Positions 37,555-49,937 of a stretch of DNA of 64,000 bases are shown here, piece by piece (within the stretch, counting starts at the first letter, position 1; every line of letters starts with the position of its first letter). The stretch is from Anas platyrhynchos (lineage: Eukaryota > Chordata > Aves > Anseriformes > Anatidae): the NCBI RefSeq assembly GCF_047663525.1, contig NC_092605.1, positions 2,976,001 through 3,040,000 on the forward strand, read 5' to 3'. The notes beneath the pieces are model-generated. The model was not told where the DNA came from. It made no database searches and worked only from the letters and a program-made list of their open reading frames with translations. The position numbers and the translations under genes are program-made.

Positions 37555-37655
37555 ACTGAAAAGTAAGTAACAGAGGGAAAATGAGCCACCGAAAGGTCAA
37601 AGACGGTGTCTGAGCCTGGAGTCTTGGCTGCTTTGATTATGTCAGCACTGCCCTA
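37555..37655 (-). mobile_element. Possible degraded MIR fragment
   Basis: Read on the minus strand, a segment containing the complement of GGTCAAAGACGGTGTCTGAG resembles the central MIR region (ggtca...agcaagtgtctgagcc), with an extension toward the tRNA-like head. It is too decayed to be sure. A consensus alignment would decide. Confidence 0.35.
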
Positions 37656-38450
37656 TATTCTGAGAACCTTTAGGAAATTAAAGAAACTCTTAGTTGGACA
37701 AAGCTGAAGTTAAAAACGAGATTAAGTGGCCTCTGGCAATGCCTTTTGTACTTCTGAAATACTGCAAGATGCTGCTCCCTGAGCAGGCAGGCCCCGTTGG
37801 AAGCGCTGAGGATCCAGCAGAAATTCTGCCCGAGCCCAACGTGACACAAATTCACAGGAACAGCGGCAAAGCAACTCAAGCAGGTAGCCTTAAAATAAAT
37901 CCAACCTTAAATTCTCTTCATGGTTTCACTTTAGGAATCAAACCAGCTGCCAAGTGCAAATACTGGAAGCACATCCCGTAATTTAACATTAACTGTTGCT
38001 TGTTGCAACTTGATAGGCATGCTCCAAGTGCACCGCTGCTTTGTTCTGGCTCTAATTCACCCCTCCACACCTGCCTAAACTGCTGGTGACTTTCTCAGCT
38101 GGATGCACAGGTACACGTCCCGGCGCTGAGCTGTGTCAGCAAACGCTGTGCCTTGTTGCTTGAAAAAGATTGCAAAACGCTTGGTTGGTGCCAACGAGCA
38201 AGCTTCGTGCAGCCAAAAATGAAATGCAAATAGGAGGTTTGGCCCATCGCTGGTGAGACTCTTCAAAGCAGGACTCCCCTTCCTGTGATGTGAGGACTTT
38301 GAGATGGAATCCCCCCAAGCAAGAACAGCTCTCAGAAGGGATGCCAGCACCTGGTAAAATCAAAGCTTTGAAGACGGGCCTCCCCATTGATAGAAGTCTT
38401 TGCATAAGTACCCTCCTATCTTCTCTGATGCCTTTCCAGTGTCAGCAAAC
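37656..38450. other. Non-coding unique sequence
   Basis: Mixed composition with an octamer at 38224-38231. No frame above about 95 codons and no gene or repeat recognised. Confidence 0.6.
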
Positions 38451-38454
38451 TGGA

Positions 38455-38840
38455 AGCTACGGGATCGGGAGCGGGGTGGGATCCCTCACCGGCACAGCAG
38501 GTCTCCTTGCTGGAGGCGGCCGCCCAACCGCGTGCAGATCCAGCTGACCTCCGGGGTCTGGCAGGTGAATTCCAGCAGGTCTTGCTGGGGTGCTTGAAGA
38601 TGCTATCGCACCTCCACTTCCCCTCCGAGTTCCTACCCCTCTCTCCACTCCCTCGCCGCGCTGGCAGAGCCAAGTGGTGCCGGCACCACGAGCACTCGAG
38701 GGAAAACCCAGCGGCTTCGCTTCGGCGGGCGAGGAGGGGAGGTTTTCCACCAGGCTCTGCACAGAGCAGCAGGGCCAAGCCTTTGATTCTCCACGCTGCG
38801 GGAGCAGAAACCTCCTGCAGACGCTGGGCAGGGAGGTGAC
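38455..38840. other. CpG-island-like patch
   Basis: A GC-rich patch with about twenty CpG in its first 300 bases, including a GCGGCCGC octanucleotide (38516-38523), which is rare outside CpG islands. Frames on both strands are open here, as expected from composition. It lies about 140 bases upstream of the ATG that opens the longest frame of the window, so a promoter for a transcript running to the right is conceivable but unproven. Confidence 0.45.
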
Positions 38841-38977
38841 GGGGCTGGAGCAGCGCAGAAAGCTTTGGCAGATCTCAGCTGGAGCACTGAGGTGCCAGAT
38901 CCTGCATTTTGGGTCTCCTTGAAGGATGTGATGGTGTGACAGAAGAGGGTAAATGCTACGACCTGTCTTCATGGATC

Positions 38978-39982
38978 ATGGTGTTGCCTTCCAGCAGAAG
39001 CACGACTCTTTCCACCACCTCCTCCCTCAACTTTCTCCAAAAGAGAACCAGCCCCTTCAGCCTTTCCCCAGAGCCACCCTCTTCCTCAGGTTGCTCTTCA
39101 CCAAGGCAATGCTTTCCCTGCAGAGTATCGATGCCCCACAAGTGCTTTTATTATTATTTGGTTGGGCACCCTTTTACTTTAATGTATGACCTGCTGAATT
39201 ACAAAGAAAAAACACTTTCTGGTCTGAAATGTGTCTTTGTTTTAAAGGAGCCTTCAACCTTTCTTTTTTCCTGGTCCATGAAGGATTCCCACCACCAGGG
39301 CACCAGAAAGAGGAAGGAGCGAAGCTTCATCTCACCTTTCATCCCTTCCTCTAATCAAGTGGCACTGCTCGGCGCCCTGCGGTACCTGTCTGGGAACCAG
39401 TTTGGGGGTGAGGGCTGCTCTCTGGCCAGGAAGCAAGGGGGTGGAAATGAAAAGCAAACCCCTCGGGCTCTTGGGAAGAGGAACTGGGAGTGCCGTGGCT
39501 CGGGCACACGAGAGAGACGTTGGTTAATGAAGTGTTGGTGGAAGTCCTTCAGTACATGGAGAAGGGCAGGAGCGCGAGCCTGGTGTGCTCCCGGTGAGAG
39601 CAACATGGGCTGTGCTCCAAGCACCGAGCCCAGAAGTCATCTTGCTCCTGTGTTCATCCTCCTGCAGGTCCCTGAAGATCTGCTGTGCCTTGTCTCGGGG
39701 AGCTTTGGGAGGGAGATGGATGCGTGTGTTAAAATGCCTGGGAGGGGGTTCCCGTGCAAGAAGGGTCCCTCCGGGGGGTCCCTCCTGCGGGGCATGGCTG
39801 CTTGTCGGTCTGTGCAGTTGGAAACTCAGCCCTGTGCTTGCCCAGCTGGGTTATTTTGGTCATTTCATATTGATTCCCATCTGAACAAGAAGCCCCCTGC
39901 TTGCATCCACCAAGCCCACAACTGGAGACCTCCAATAAACACGAGACTGGAAGCATGTGAAAACCGCGCATTTCAGTCTTAA
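38978..39982 (+). other. Longest open frame of the window (334 codons), unassigned
   Basis: The frame is open from 38891 to the TAA at 39980-39982. The first ATG (38978) has A at -3 and G at +4, a favourable Kozak context. I recognise no domain. The predicted product has a Ser/Pro-rich N-terminal part, a basic stretch (TRKRKER) near its middle and a Cys/Gly-rich C-terminal half. Trp and Cys are more frequent than in typical proteins, which suggests translated non-coding DNA. By a rough chance estimate from local stop-codon frequency, a frame this long is unusual for 64 kb. It could be a chance frame, a decayed retrocopy or a young lineage-specific gene. I lean to chance. Confidence 0.15.
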
Positions 39983-39984
39983 TG

Positions 39985-40340
39985 AGTTACCTGTTCAAAA
40001 AGGGAAAACCAGCAAAGAATTACTGGCCTAAGTGTGAAATGAGACTTTTCAAAGGAATTAGCCCAGGCAAGGCCCAGGATAAGAGCATTTTCAATAATAG
40101 CATTAGGACAGGAAGAAGCACAGCAAGAAATGCCAACTGTAGTCTCTAAATGCTTAAGCAACTTGAAATCTAAAGATGAAAAGGCACTGTACACTATTTA
40201 CTCTTATTAATGCTGAATTGTACAGAAGTACATTTATATTTTATACCCCTTTGAACTGGGAAATACATATAATTCCCACAAGAGGATAAAGTATTTTTGC
40301 ACCGGAGGATTAGAGAGGTGCTTTAAAAGGAAATTTAAGG
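39985..40340. promoter_or_regulatory. AT-rich candidate element
   Basis: AT-rich, complex, repeat-free sequence with no forward frame of note, right after the 334-codon frame. It may be a conserved element or a 3' flank. I see no strong polyadenylation arrangement tied to the frame. Confidence 0.22.
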
Positions 40341-41440
40341 TACAGCTCGAAAAGGGACGGAGATTTCCAGTAGGTCTGGCTGCTGCTCTTACGCTTTCAT
40401 AGCGCCCAGAGCTGGTGCATCACGGCTGCTTCTTGAGAGCGAAGGGGCTGGAGCTGCATGCAAGCAGCCCAAGAGATCTGAAGGGAATTGCTGTGTTATT
40501 TGAGGGCGGAGTTGTGCCTAAAAATCAAGGGGCTGATGGATGCCTGACCGCTCGCCGTCCTTTGTAAGGGTCTCTGCTGCTGTGACCCGCTGGACCGTGG
40601 CTGTCCGCAGCCAGAGCCTTTGTAAGGCGCTTCCAGCACAGCCTCGCTCCTCGAAACTGGGGAGCAGAAAGTGGTTGCTCGTGCTGAGTGTTCCCGTTTG
40701 AACCCAACCCATCACCTCCTCCGATGCGTTTCTCTGTTGGAAGGTTATTAAGAGTGACAAGGCTCTAGTAACGCAATCTATCATTTGAATAAAGGAGCCG
40801 CTGTGTTCTGCAGGTGACTCCTTTGTGGTCACGCTCGGAGGAGTAGCGTAAGGAATGATCGCGCCTGCCTTCAAACTTTGCAGTGGGACACAAAGGGTAG
40901 AAAAGATAAATAAAAGCCAGGCGGCATCAGCTTGCACCATCGGGTTACCGTGCTCCATCACATCAGCTGCAATGGCTGGGGAAGGATCCTGCCCTTTTGG
41001 AAACGAGGCCACACCTGAGTCGCTTTTATTTGCTCGAACACATCGCACCAAACCACTCATAACGAGGCTAGAAATATTTCCCTGGGGTGACACAATCCCA
41101 TTTATCCAGAGACCTCCTGTCCCACGGCCTCGCTTGGTCCCATGCGGACCCTCACGGCGTCCTCCCCCACCAGCCACGCTCACGGGCTAATTAGGGGAGG
41201 TTCGTTCCCTGCAGGTCCCTGCGGCTCCTCTGTGCCTTCACCTTCAGCCCGGTGCTGCCCAGGGCTTTGCCACAGCCGCCAGGGCTCGGGGGCAGCGATT
41301 TCTAACCAGCAAACACGGGTTTGAAACCTCCATTGTAGCAGCCCACCGTGGGGAGGGGAAGAGGAGCAGATAATGAGCTACGGCATGATCAACCGCGAGA
41401 AGAAGGTATAAAAGATAGAGACCATTAGAAAAGAACAAGG
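40341..41440. other. Non-coding, GC- and CpG-richer
   Basis: A 221-codon minus-strand frame (40518-41183) crosses moderately GC-rich DNA and encodes no recognisable domain. 41130-41310 is CpG-rich. A TATAAAAGA word at about 41407 has no clear promoter context. No gene is called. Confidence 0.55.
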
Positions 41441-42480
41441 CTTAAATGCCATCTGAGATTTTAGCTGAAAAGGCCTTTATTAGGTTAAAAAAAAAATCTA
41501 CATTTAACAATATAGAGTACCCAGTCCTGTAGATTTCTACCGCAAACTCCTCTGAAGTAAACTACAAAGGATTGTGATGTTTCTTCTTTCAGACTTTTTT
41601 TTTTTATATGAACTTTTTTTTTTTTTTTTTTAAGGCACCGTATCCCAGTGAACTATCCTCCATTTCTTTTTCTTGCTGAAGCTGCAGATGTACATTATGC
41701 TAGTGTGAAAAAAAGCTAATTAAACTGCATAGACTCTGCAGGAGGCAGCGAAGGCCTGCAGTGCACGGGGGATGATTGATTTGGACTGTCACACAGCTCT
41801 GCTGGGTGTCATAACTTAGTGACAAATAAAGGATTACAGTGTCCCAGAGTAACTCTCTCCCTTTTATTGTTCACCAGACATCAAAGCACAAAAGCATATT
41901 AGCATTTTTAATAAGTAGTTAGGTCAGTCGTGGCTTATAGTTTGGAATTACTTTATGTAAAACTAAAAAAAAAAATATGAAAGAAGGCCCAAACTTATTG
42001 GTAGATTAAAAATATAATACCCACAAGGCAGGAATGATTCTTCCATTGCTTTCGATGGAGCGTGTGTTATTTGTCTAAAACATGCAGGGAATGCGAGTTC
42101 CCAGCCCATTGTCTGAGAGCTAGATCCTAGCTATAAAAATATTATTAAGAAGTTGAAAACATTTTATCAAAAAAACAATTATTGAACTTCCAGCGTTACA
42201 GGCCTGCCTGGCGCATTATTTGTGCATTTTTCATGGGGAGCTTATTGTTTTCTGCTTACAATTAGCAGTATAAAATGATTTTTTTTAATCACCTTATCTC
42301 TAATGAACATGTATCCCTGGAAATGAAATCGTGGGTATCTTGTACTTTTTAAAAAAAAATTATAATTTGCGGGTGTTTACTTTAAATAAACAGAACTCAG
42401 ATATGAAAATGTGAACCAGGATGGAATAATGAAGCTGGTGTTCTTATCAGGATACAATTAGCTCGGCGTAATTGCTAACG
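41441..42480. promoter_or_regulatory. Long AT-rich candidate enhancer block with HOX/PBX-MEIS composite
   Basis: About 1 kb of AT-rich, mostly non-repetitive DNA with no open frame of note. T-runs at 41595-41605 and 41614-41631 are simple sequence. At 41773-41791 a PBX/HOX-type TGATTGAT is followed five bases later by CTGTCA, the complement of the MEIS/PREP core TGACAG. Such paired sites are known from Hox auto- and cross-regulatory enhancers of the hindbrain. An enhancer function here is inference. Confidence 0.38.
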
Positions 42481-45400
42481 TCTCCCTTTGAAGTGGGCAG
42501 AGCCCGTTGTGATGGGGCTGCTCTGCTCTGCAGACATGGCACGAGCGGGCCGGCGGCTGGAGGCTCGGAGCTCCCACCCCAAACGGAGGGGACCCAAGGG
42601 ACAGCAGCCATCGGAGGTCCATGCTCACAGCTCTGTTAAGGAGCCTGCTTTTTGGGGCTGCACATGTTGAGGTGTTTATAAATCCTGGAGGGAGGCTGAG
42701 CTCAGTCTCACTGGAGATGCCGCTCTCTGCAGCACAGTTGATCAAAGGTAGAAGAGGGAGAGGTGAGGATGGACGGCACCAAAGCTGCCCTCAGCTACCA
42801 CTGACCCCTGCCTACAGGATCAAGCCCTGACCAGAGCAGGATCCCTTGTGAAAAGGCTGCAATAGGGATGCAAACAGCACCGTCCTTGGCTCCCCTCTCG
42901 CTGGCACAAAAGTCATGGCAACATTCTCAACTTTTGAGATGCAGTCACTAAAATCAGTTTTATTTGCCTGCCCAGCCCCATTAGGGCTTGCTATTGTGGC
43001 ACAGTCATTAACAGCGCTGTCATGCCTTGTGTTGGGGTCTGGGGAATTAACCCCATACTAACTGCCCTGTTGTATCTCGGGCTTCCCTCCGTCCCCTGCT
43101 GCCACTGGATATCCCACTGCATGCCCTATCCAGTGCCAGGACGGTTCTGGTGGCTGGAGCCAGGTTTTCTGAACTTAACCTGCAAAACAAGGAAGGAAAG
43201 CACAAATTTCTTCTGCAGTGTGTGTGAAAAAGCCCCATTTCAATGTAACACCTAACCGAGCACTTGTTGGGTGTGCCTGGTGCATCCCCTTCGCTCCGGT
43301 CCCAGGCTGTTGGGGTCATTGGAGCGAGAAATGGCACAGCCGTACTCACAGCAGCCTGTCCTGGGGGGCATCTTCCATCACCCCCAGTTATTTCCTTACT
43401 TCTAAGTTTCTTAAAATTCCTGAGTTTCTTATAGGCCCCTTCCTTACTTATCTGCTGCCTTCCTGCCACCAGGAGCACCAGACTTCCTTCCATCGAGGAC
43501 AGCTGGTGGAGAGGAAAAGCTGTGTTAGGAGAGAAGAGTGCGTATTTTTAAGCTGTCTCTTTGTACAGTTTAGGAGCTGAAAACAAGGAAGAGAGCCAAG
43601 ATGTTGGTGGAACTCCAGCAAACATGCCATGGACCGTCAGTGGTTCAAGACCCATTTCGGGAACTGCTGGAATGGGCCCTAGCAGCTGTAAAGCAGATAC
43701 AGTTTTCATATTATCCCTGGAGAGATGTTTCCTCCTTTTTTTATAACAATTCTTTTAATACTCTTTAAAACGAAAACTTCATTTTCTTGGTATGAAATTA
43801 CCTTTAAAAAAAATAAAAAATCAAAGAACTTACCAGGAGTAAAAAAACCTGGTGCGCGGATACCCATGCGATAGGCACCTTATAAATACCTGCGATAAAT
43901 AACAAAATTGGCATGAAAGTAATCTTAAGGGCCTGCCTTTCATTTCCAAAGACAAGAAAACGTTTCTCAGTTGAGGCTGAAATAATACTATTAAGCTATC
44001 ATCTTGTGCCTACACGAAAGGCACTTAAGATATGGTGGAGATGTCCAAAGAGCACAGAGCTGTATTTACCCTTCTGGAGGTGCCAAAACACTGAGACACG
44101 GCGCAGGAATTTTTGATGATGGAATTTCCGCCTAAATTTAATTTCCTTTCTTTGGTTCAAATAAAATCTTTCATTTAATTTTAATGCAGTGCTTTTTAGT
44201 AAATCCAAACTTAGCAGACTTCAGGGCACGTCAACCTACATCCAGAAGTGAATTTTGCAACGTGAACCCACCACTGGCGTTTGTGCGAGCGCCCCGCAAT
44301 GCCTTGCAATTACCGCGTGCTCTTGGGGATGCAGGGACACGCAGGAAGAGTCAGCCTTCACCTTACAGCCAGGCTGGAAGTCCCAACAGGACACAGGATC
44401 TGAATGTCGGAGGTTCTTAATCTTGGCAGGAGTCAGCAAGTGACTTCTGCACTCCCCCTACAAAAGGCCGTTTGCATGAGGATTGGCGCAAGCTCCACTC
44501 CTCGGGATCCGATGTTTGTGCAGAACTGCAGTGACTTCCTCCTTCCCCCAAAGGAGGCAATATTGCAAACTGGTTTTATTTCCTCTGTTGGGCACATCAG
44601 CCTAATTTATGCATACTTGCTCTGCGTTGTCCAGTTACTTCGTTAGACACTTCAGGGATCTGCGAGTCTCCTGTTTGTGATTCCTGCGTGCTCACTTGCT
44701 CTTGTAATTTGGGAGGCTCCTGAATATTTGAAAAAACGATGGCTTCATTTGTTTTTCCAAGTTCTTACTGAATCACTTGTTAGTGTACAAGTGACATTCC
44801 AGGCATCGGATTAATGAAAGCGCCTTTCTTCTCAGTACAAGTTATATTACGTCAGAAATTTCTCCACACGCACACCAGTTCCAGTTATCTGATTGATATA
44901 CTTAGACATCACGCATGAAATATGCCTTTATTCGTGTATTTGTGTCTGTAAACTGAAAAGGACCCTTTATTCTGAAGGAAGAGTCCTGCAGCTCGGAGCT
45001 GAACTGTAAGGCTCTGTCAACAGTCAAGCTGGCCACGGGCCAAAACCCAGTCTTATCTCTTCAAGCAAAATCCATGGAAGGAGCCACAATAGCGAATTTT
45101 GGAAAAAAACTCGCTGGTGATGTCACCGGCAAGCCTTGGCCAGCAGATGCTGGCGCTGCCCGCAGCCTGCTCTCAGCGCTGGGGCTCCTCTCAGTGTCCC
45201 TGGGGGCTCCCTGCTGGGGAACCCAATTGCAGAGTTTATCTGACCCCAAAACCACCCTCTGGGGGCTTGGCTCCCAGGCTGCACGCTCCATGTGCTGCAC
45301 GGCGTGAAGCGGAGGGGCCTGGGGTGAGCTGGTTGCAAACGGGAAAGTGGCCGGGAAAAGCAGTGAGAAAAGGCTCCCATGGGGCCAGCCGGTCTTATGA

Positions 45401-46860
45401 CCCGATCCCAAACCTGCTCTTTTTTGTCTCCGTTGTCCCTCCTGGTGTGGAGGCGAGGATGAGGATGAGTATTTGCAGTGGGTAATTATCACTTAGGAGC
45501 CTCAGCCAGATGAGGGCACCATTGGGCTTGGGCACTGGCTCTACCTAAGCCCTGCTGGCCTTCAAGGCAAGACCTAACAGGCGGAGGAGAAACTGGTGGA
45601 GAACAGGTAGGGTGAAAATAACGTGCTCCTTTGCCTGAGAGGAAAATCATGGACGTTACCTGTGGACCTGATGCACAAGGCTGTGGGAGCTGGGCTGTGG
45701 GAAGGGTCAGGGACCAGCTTGTTGATGTCCTGTGCTTACGAGTTGTCTAACAGCAGCTTGGCAGGCTTAGAATCAGAGGTCAGAGCAGCTTCTGCTGCCC
45801 AGAGAGGTGCAGAGGGCAGCAAGGGGCTCAGGCTGCGGTCAGCTTCACGGCTGGATTCCCTCAGGCTGCGGGTGTCCTCCCTGCTGGAATCGGGAGCATC
45901 TTTGTCCTGGGCATCTCTGGTCTGAAGGCAAAATTTCACCTCTAGGTGCTGTTTTATTCACTCTTTTTATCCCAAGCATGCACATCTGGGAGAGTCTTTT
46001 ATAAGAAATTGGGATGGGTTTTCTTTCCACGTGCCAAAGGCAGGCAGAGCTGGCTGTAGTTTTGACCTGGTAAAACACCGAGGAACAAGGTTAATTTTTC
46101 ATCAGTGTTCAAATCGTGATGTGGCCCATCACAGTTGGGAAGAGTTTGGTCAGAATAGCCTTTATCAGCCCTGCAGCCTTCATTTCAAGCCCCATCCTCA
46201 GGCTTTGGCTTCCTCTTTGGAAAGTCCCCAAGACGTGGAGCAGCCCCAAGGATCTCCAGCACCCACCAGCCATTAACAACCAGTGCGAGCAGACCCAGCG
46301 GAAAAGCCAAAGCCCATAGGAGCTTAATTTTTCTCCCACCCTTCCATAAACTGGGCCACAGCTAATGCTAAAAGGGTTTTATGCTATTACTGCAAGAGTT
46401 GTAGGATAGAGCATTTAGGTCCCAAGCTTCCTATGTACTTCATTGCTTTTAGCACTCAGCTTGAAATATTTGTGCATCCTGTGCGAAAGCAAACCCTATT
46501 GATGGCCAGGAGGAGAGGCAAAGCCTTAAGTAATTTCTAACTAGATAGTCCAAAATAGGTGTGTGTGTGTGTAAAGCAAAGTGATAACAGGTCTGTGCAA
46601 ATATCTAAGTGTAGGCGTGTAATTTATAGCACAAAGTGTGCTGGGGATACATAGACTTACTGGTACTGTAGGGAGCACAAAATAATTTTGATGCTCTTGC
46701 AACAGCAGAGGACTGGTTTTTCTTTGTCTTTTTTATTTTATTTTTTTTATTATTTTTTTTCAGCTGGGAGACGAATGAACTAAAATGACAGAGACAGAAT
46801 GGAAAAAAATAAGCAGACTTGGATCTGGACTAAATATACTAGCAGGATAGAATGTTAATT
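42481..46860. other. Non-coding unique sequence
   Basis: Mixed composition without a recognisable gene. The longest frames (143-148 codons on the minus strand near 43.0-43.5 and 45.1-45.5 kb) lack domains. A small (GT)n run lies at about 46559-46574 and a T-rich tract at 46724-46761. Confidence 0.6.
44740..44960. promoter_or_regulatory. Candidate element with inverted CACTTG repeat
   Basis: Unique AT-leaning sequence contains an 8-base inverted repeat, TCACTTGT and ACAAGTGA, separated by six bases (44773-44794). Each arm carries CACTTG, which fits both an E-box and an NKX2-type site. No open frame. Regulatory function is inference. Confidence 0.25.
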
Positions 46861-46884
46861 TCACCCAGATTTGGTTTTGCTTGG

Positions 46885-46923
46885 AAAAAAAAAAAAAACA
46901 AAAACAAAACAAAAAAAAAAAAA
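46885..46923 (+). repeat. A-rich tract with C interruptions
   Basis: Fourteen A followed by further A-runs separated by single C, about 39 bases in total. No recognisable retroposed body lies upstream, so it is recorded as simple sequence only. Confidence 0.85.
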
Positions 46924-46979
46924 CACAACACGTTGTCTCTCAGAGCTGTCTGCATCATGTAGAAATGTGGCACTTGCCC

Positions 46980-47560
46980 ATGTCACTGTGGAACAGCCAG
47001 CCATGGCCAGGTCAGCCTCGTCTGCTCTAATTAATAGCTCATCAGAGGTACCTCGTCAGCAGTTGGCCTCTCTAAACACATGTGCTGCAGGAGAGTTACA
47101 GGTGAAGCTGAGAGACTTAATGCCAAGTTTCTTTACTCTGGCGGGCGTGCATCAGACATTGATTACAATGGGAGTATTTTGGAAGTTAATCAAGAGTATT
47201 GAATCAATTAATAAGACACTTAAATGTCTTATTGCCTTAATATGTCTTAAATGTCAAAGTTAGCTGCAAACAGTTTGGTACCTTGACTGCTGCTGTAGCT
47301 GATTCCTGAGCTGATGAAGATTCCCAGCCATCCAAAAGGCTCAGGTAATTAATGTTCAGCTGTGGCATTAATTGATTTTAACCGTCTGCACCTTACTGAC
47401 TGTGTGACCTCCTCCTTTACCAATGGCACTTTTCAGGTGTGATTTAGAGAAATCCCAGAAAATTCCCCCCAAACAAGCCAGCTAAGGAACAATTATGATA
47501 GGAATACCAATTATAATCTGATTTTTTTGCTGTCACTAATTTCATTTCATACAAATAAGA
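46980..47560. promoter_or_regulatory. AT-rich candidate element with repeat words
   Basis: The block contains several TTAAT/ATTAAT words and a small hairpin (ATAAGACA and TGTCTTAT, 47211-47232) that partly overlaps a direct repeat of CTTAAATGTC (47219-47228 and 47246-47255). A 130-codon frame ends at 47263 but begins inside the A-rich tract and is not convincing. It is a candidate conserved element by composition. Confidence 0.22.
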
Positions 47561-49935
47561 AGGTGCTTCTTGAGTGTGGGGAGCAAGGGGCAAACCTAAC
47601 CTGAGTCTGGGGCAAGCACCAGGGGCTGGAATCTGAGGACTCTGAGGCTGTCTCAGAGCTTGGTAGGGAAAGATCGTATCCTACAGTGAGAGCATCTCTG
47701 GTTCACAGCAGTGAGGAACTGGGAAGGATGAAGAGGACCTTGGCTGTAAAATCCTACTGTCCTCTGTGCAGCGCTGATCTGTCAGGGCAAAGAGCATTTG
47801 CAGTGCAGGAAGGGCAATTTCTGCTCTGCATTGCGTGCCGAAAAGCCTCATCATGCATGATGCAAGGGGGATGTCCAAAGGGGCCCTGACCTCCTCTAAT
47901 AGCAGTAACATTAAAATATTCTGCTGCAAGATCACAGTGACATCTGAAACTTTCTTTCAGTCGTTTTCTTCCCCCTCCTTCTTTCTCATCTCTTTGGGTC
48001 TTTTGGCCCATATGTTGCTAATTTTCTGTCTTTTCAAAGCACTCTGTTTCATTTAAAGTCAGAATACATTCTATTCATCACCGTGAATACTAGGGAAAAA
48101 AGAGATCTCAAAGGTCAGTGTTCCCCTTAATATATAAAATAAATGAGCAAAGCGCTGTGTTTTTTCCTTTAGCTTATTACTTTTCCTAATCTACTTTTTA
48201 GCTCTACTGTGTGAGATCACAGGAGGGACTTAGCAATCGCTCCTAGAAAGGCATTTAGATTTTCTGCAAAAAGGAGTCCCTCAAAAACGTGTGCCTTTGT
48301 ACTTAGATCTGCTGAGGCAGACTTCAGCCGAGCTAATTACTGGTCAGCAAGCTGGTGTGCCAGGACGGTGACATGCACAGGCACTCGAAGGAGCCCACTT
48401 CCATTTGCTCTCCATCACACTTGCCCAGGAAAATGGTTCCTCCTTCTTTCTAAGGTATTTCATCTAAACCACTGAGATCTGTGCAAGGGAAGGTAAAGAC
48501 AGAACACTGGCAGTTAGATTTCTGAAATAATGATTACCAAGATGCCAGTTAAGCTATTACAATCATTTGAAGCTCAGAGGAACATGTGAGATGAGCTCAA
48601 TTTTCACTTTCTGTTGTTCGAGAGGTGTGCTCTGTTTGTACAAAGCGATCCTAGGCCTGCATTTCTGGAAGGGCATGTAGAAGATGGTCCCGCAGCCCTC
48701 AGAGAGTTAATTATATCAGTAGCCCGCTATTTTCTTGCTTCTGTCCCATCTGCGATGACAAATGCCGATCTCCCCGCAGCCGTGACAGTCCCTCAGGCCG
48801 TGGGCAGCCCACACCTCCCCTCACCGGCTGCATGACCCCGGGGACATGGCCAAGCCCCAGCCAGCTGCAGGGCCAAGTGAACCTTTCGTTACCAAACCTC
48901 AGACCACATGAAGGTGCCTGCATTCGTGTTACGTTCTGAACTTGGTGTTTGGGCCAACTTAGTTAAAACATTCATCAAGACTCATCAAAACTCAGATCTT
49001 TGTAGGGAATCTGGGCCTGAGAATGGGACTAAGCCAGGCCCGGACTTTGGCTAGCTGGGAGGCGAGTGTTGGCTGGCATGGGACGAGGAGCAGAGGTGGC
49101 AGGATTTCCCCCGCTCCTATGCTGTGTTGCTGCCTCACACTGCAAGCTTGAGGACCCAAACCACCCCATACATGAGCCACGGGGGCGGAAGTGCTGGGGT
49201 TGCCCTGCAATTTTGCTGCCCATGGCTTGTTCAACACATGGCCACAGCAGGCCCGGCCCAGGCCATGGCCTCCTCCCTGCGCGTCGGGCCCTGCATGCTC
49301 CATCCCACTGTGAGCTGACGTGGGCAGAGACCTGCTGTTCGTTGAGAACACTTGCACGGTGACTCCGCTAATAAATAATCTCACGAAAGTTTCCTTCAGC
49401 GCTATAAGATGCCTACTTTCATCTGGCAGCGCTTCAGGGCTGGCACTTCATCAGTAGATGAACAAAGCCAAGTAATACAGTACAAGCAAAACTATTACAG
49501 TCTGGGGTATTTCCAAAACGAGGTCCCGACCAGAAAAAAATAAAATAAAAGGAAAAAGATGGAAGAAGTAGGCAAGGAGGGGCTTTAAAAGCTGTTAGCT
49601 TTGAGCTGTAAATTTAGTTTAAATAACTTTTCTGGCTGTTTTGAACAAGCGTAGAAGTTGCATATCAGCAAGTGAAAGTTTCTTGCTTTGCAGAACAGTT
49701 CCATCAATCTAAATTAAGAGTGTTCAGTGGGAACCAGGAATGATGCTACTGAAGAAATCACAGCCTAAAAACCAGTTAGCAGGCAGCTGTTCTTGGATGC
49801 CTTTCCACCACGGGGCTATTTGATCTCTCTGGAGGCTGATACAAGCCCTGCAGATGGGTAATGGGTTCTTTTTGAACAACAGGCCTGCAACATTTCTGCA
49901 TCTGCAATTGAAAACACTGTGGCAATGAAAGGAAG
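47561..49935. other. Non-coding unique sequence
   Basis: No gene recognised. GC-rich frames near 49.0-49.4 kb (130 codons minus) are overlapped by plus-strand frames and lack domains. Confidence 0.6.
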
Positions 49936-49937
49936 CA

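Noticed and set aside
39010..39125. CR1-like phrase (ACCAGCCCCTTCAGCCTTTC) on the plus strand
   Set aside because: Similarity to the CR1 3' region is limited to about 30 bases. The neighbouring diagnostic CR1 segments and the 8-bp terminal repeats are absent.
40518..41183. 221-codon minus-strand frame
   Set aside because: No recognisable domain, no clear exon boundaries and a mixed-composition peptide. Frames near this length appear several times in the window.
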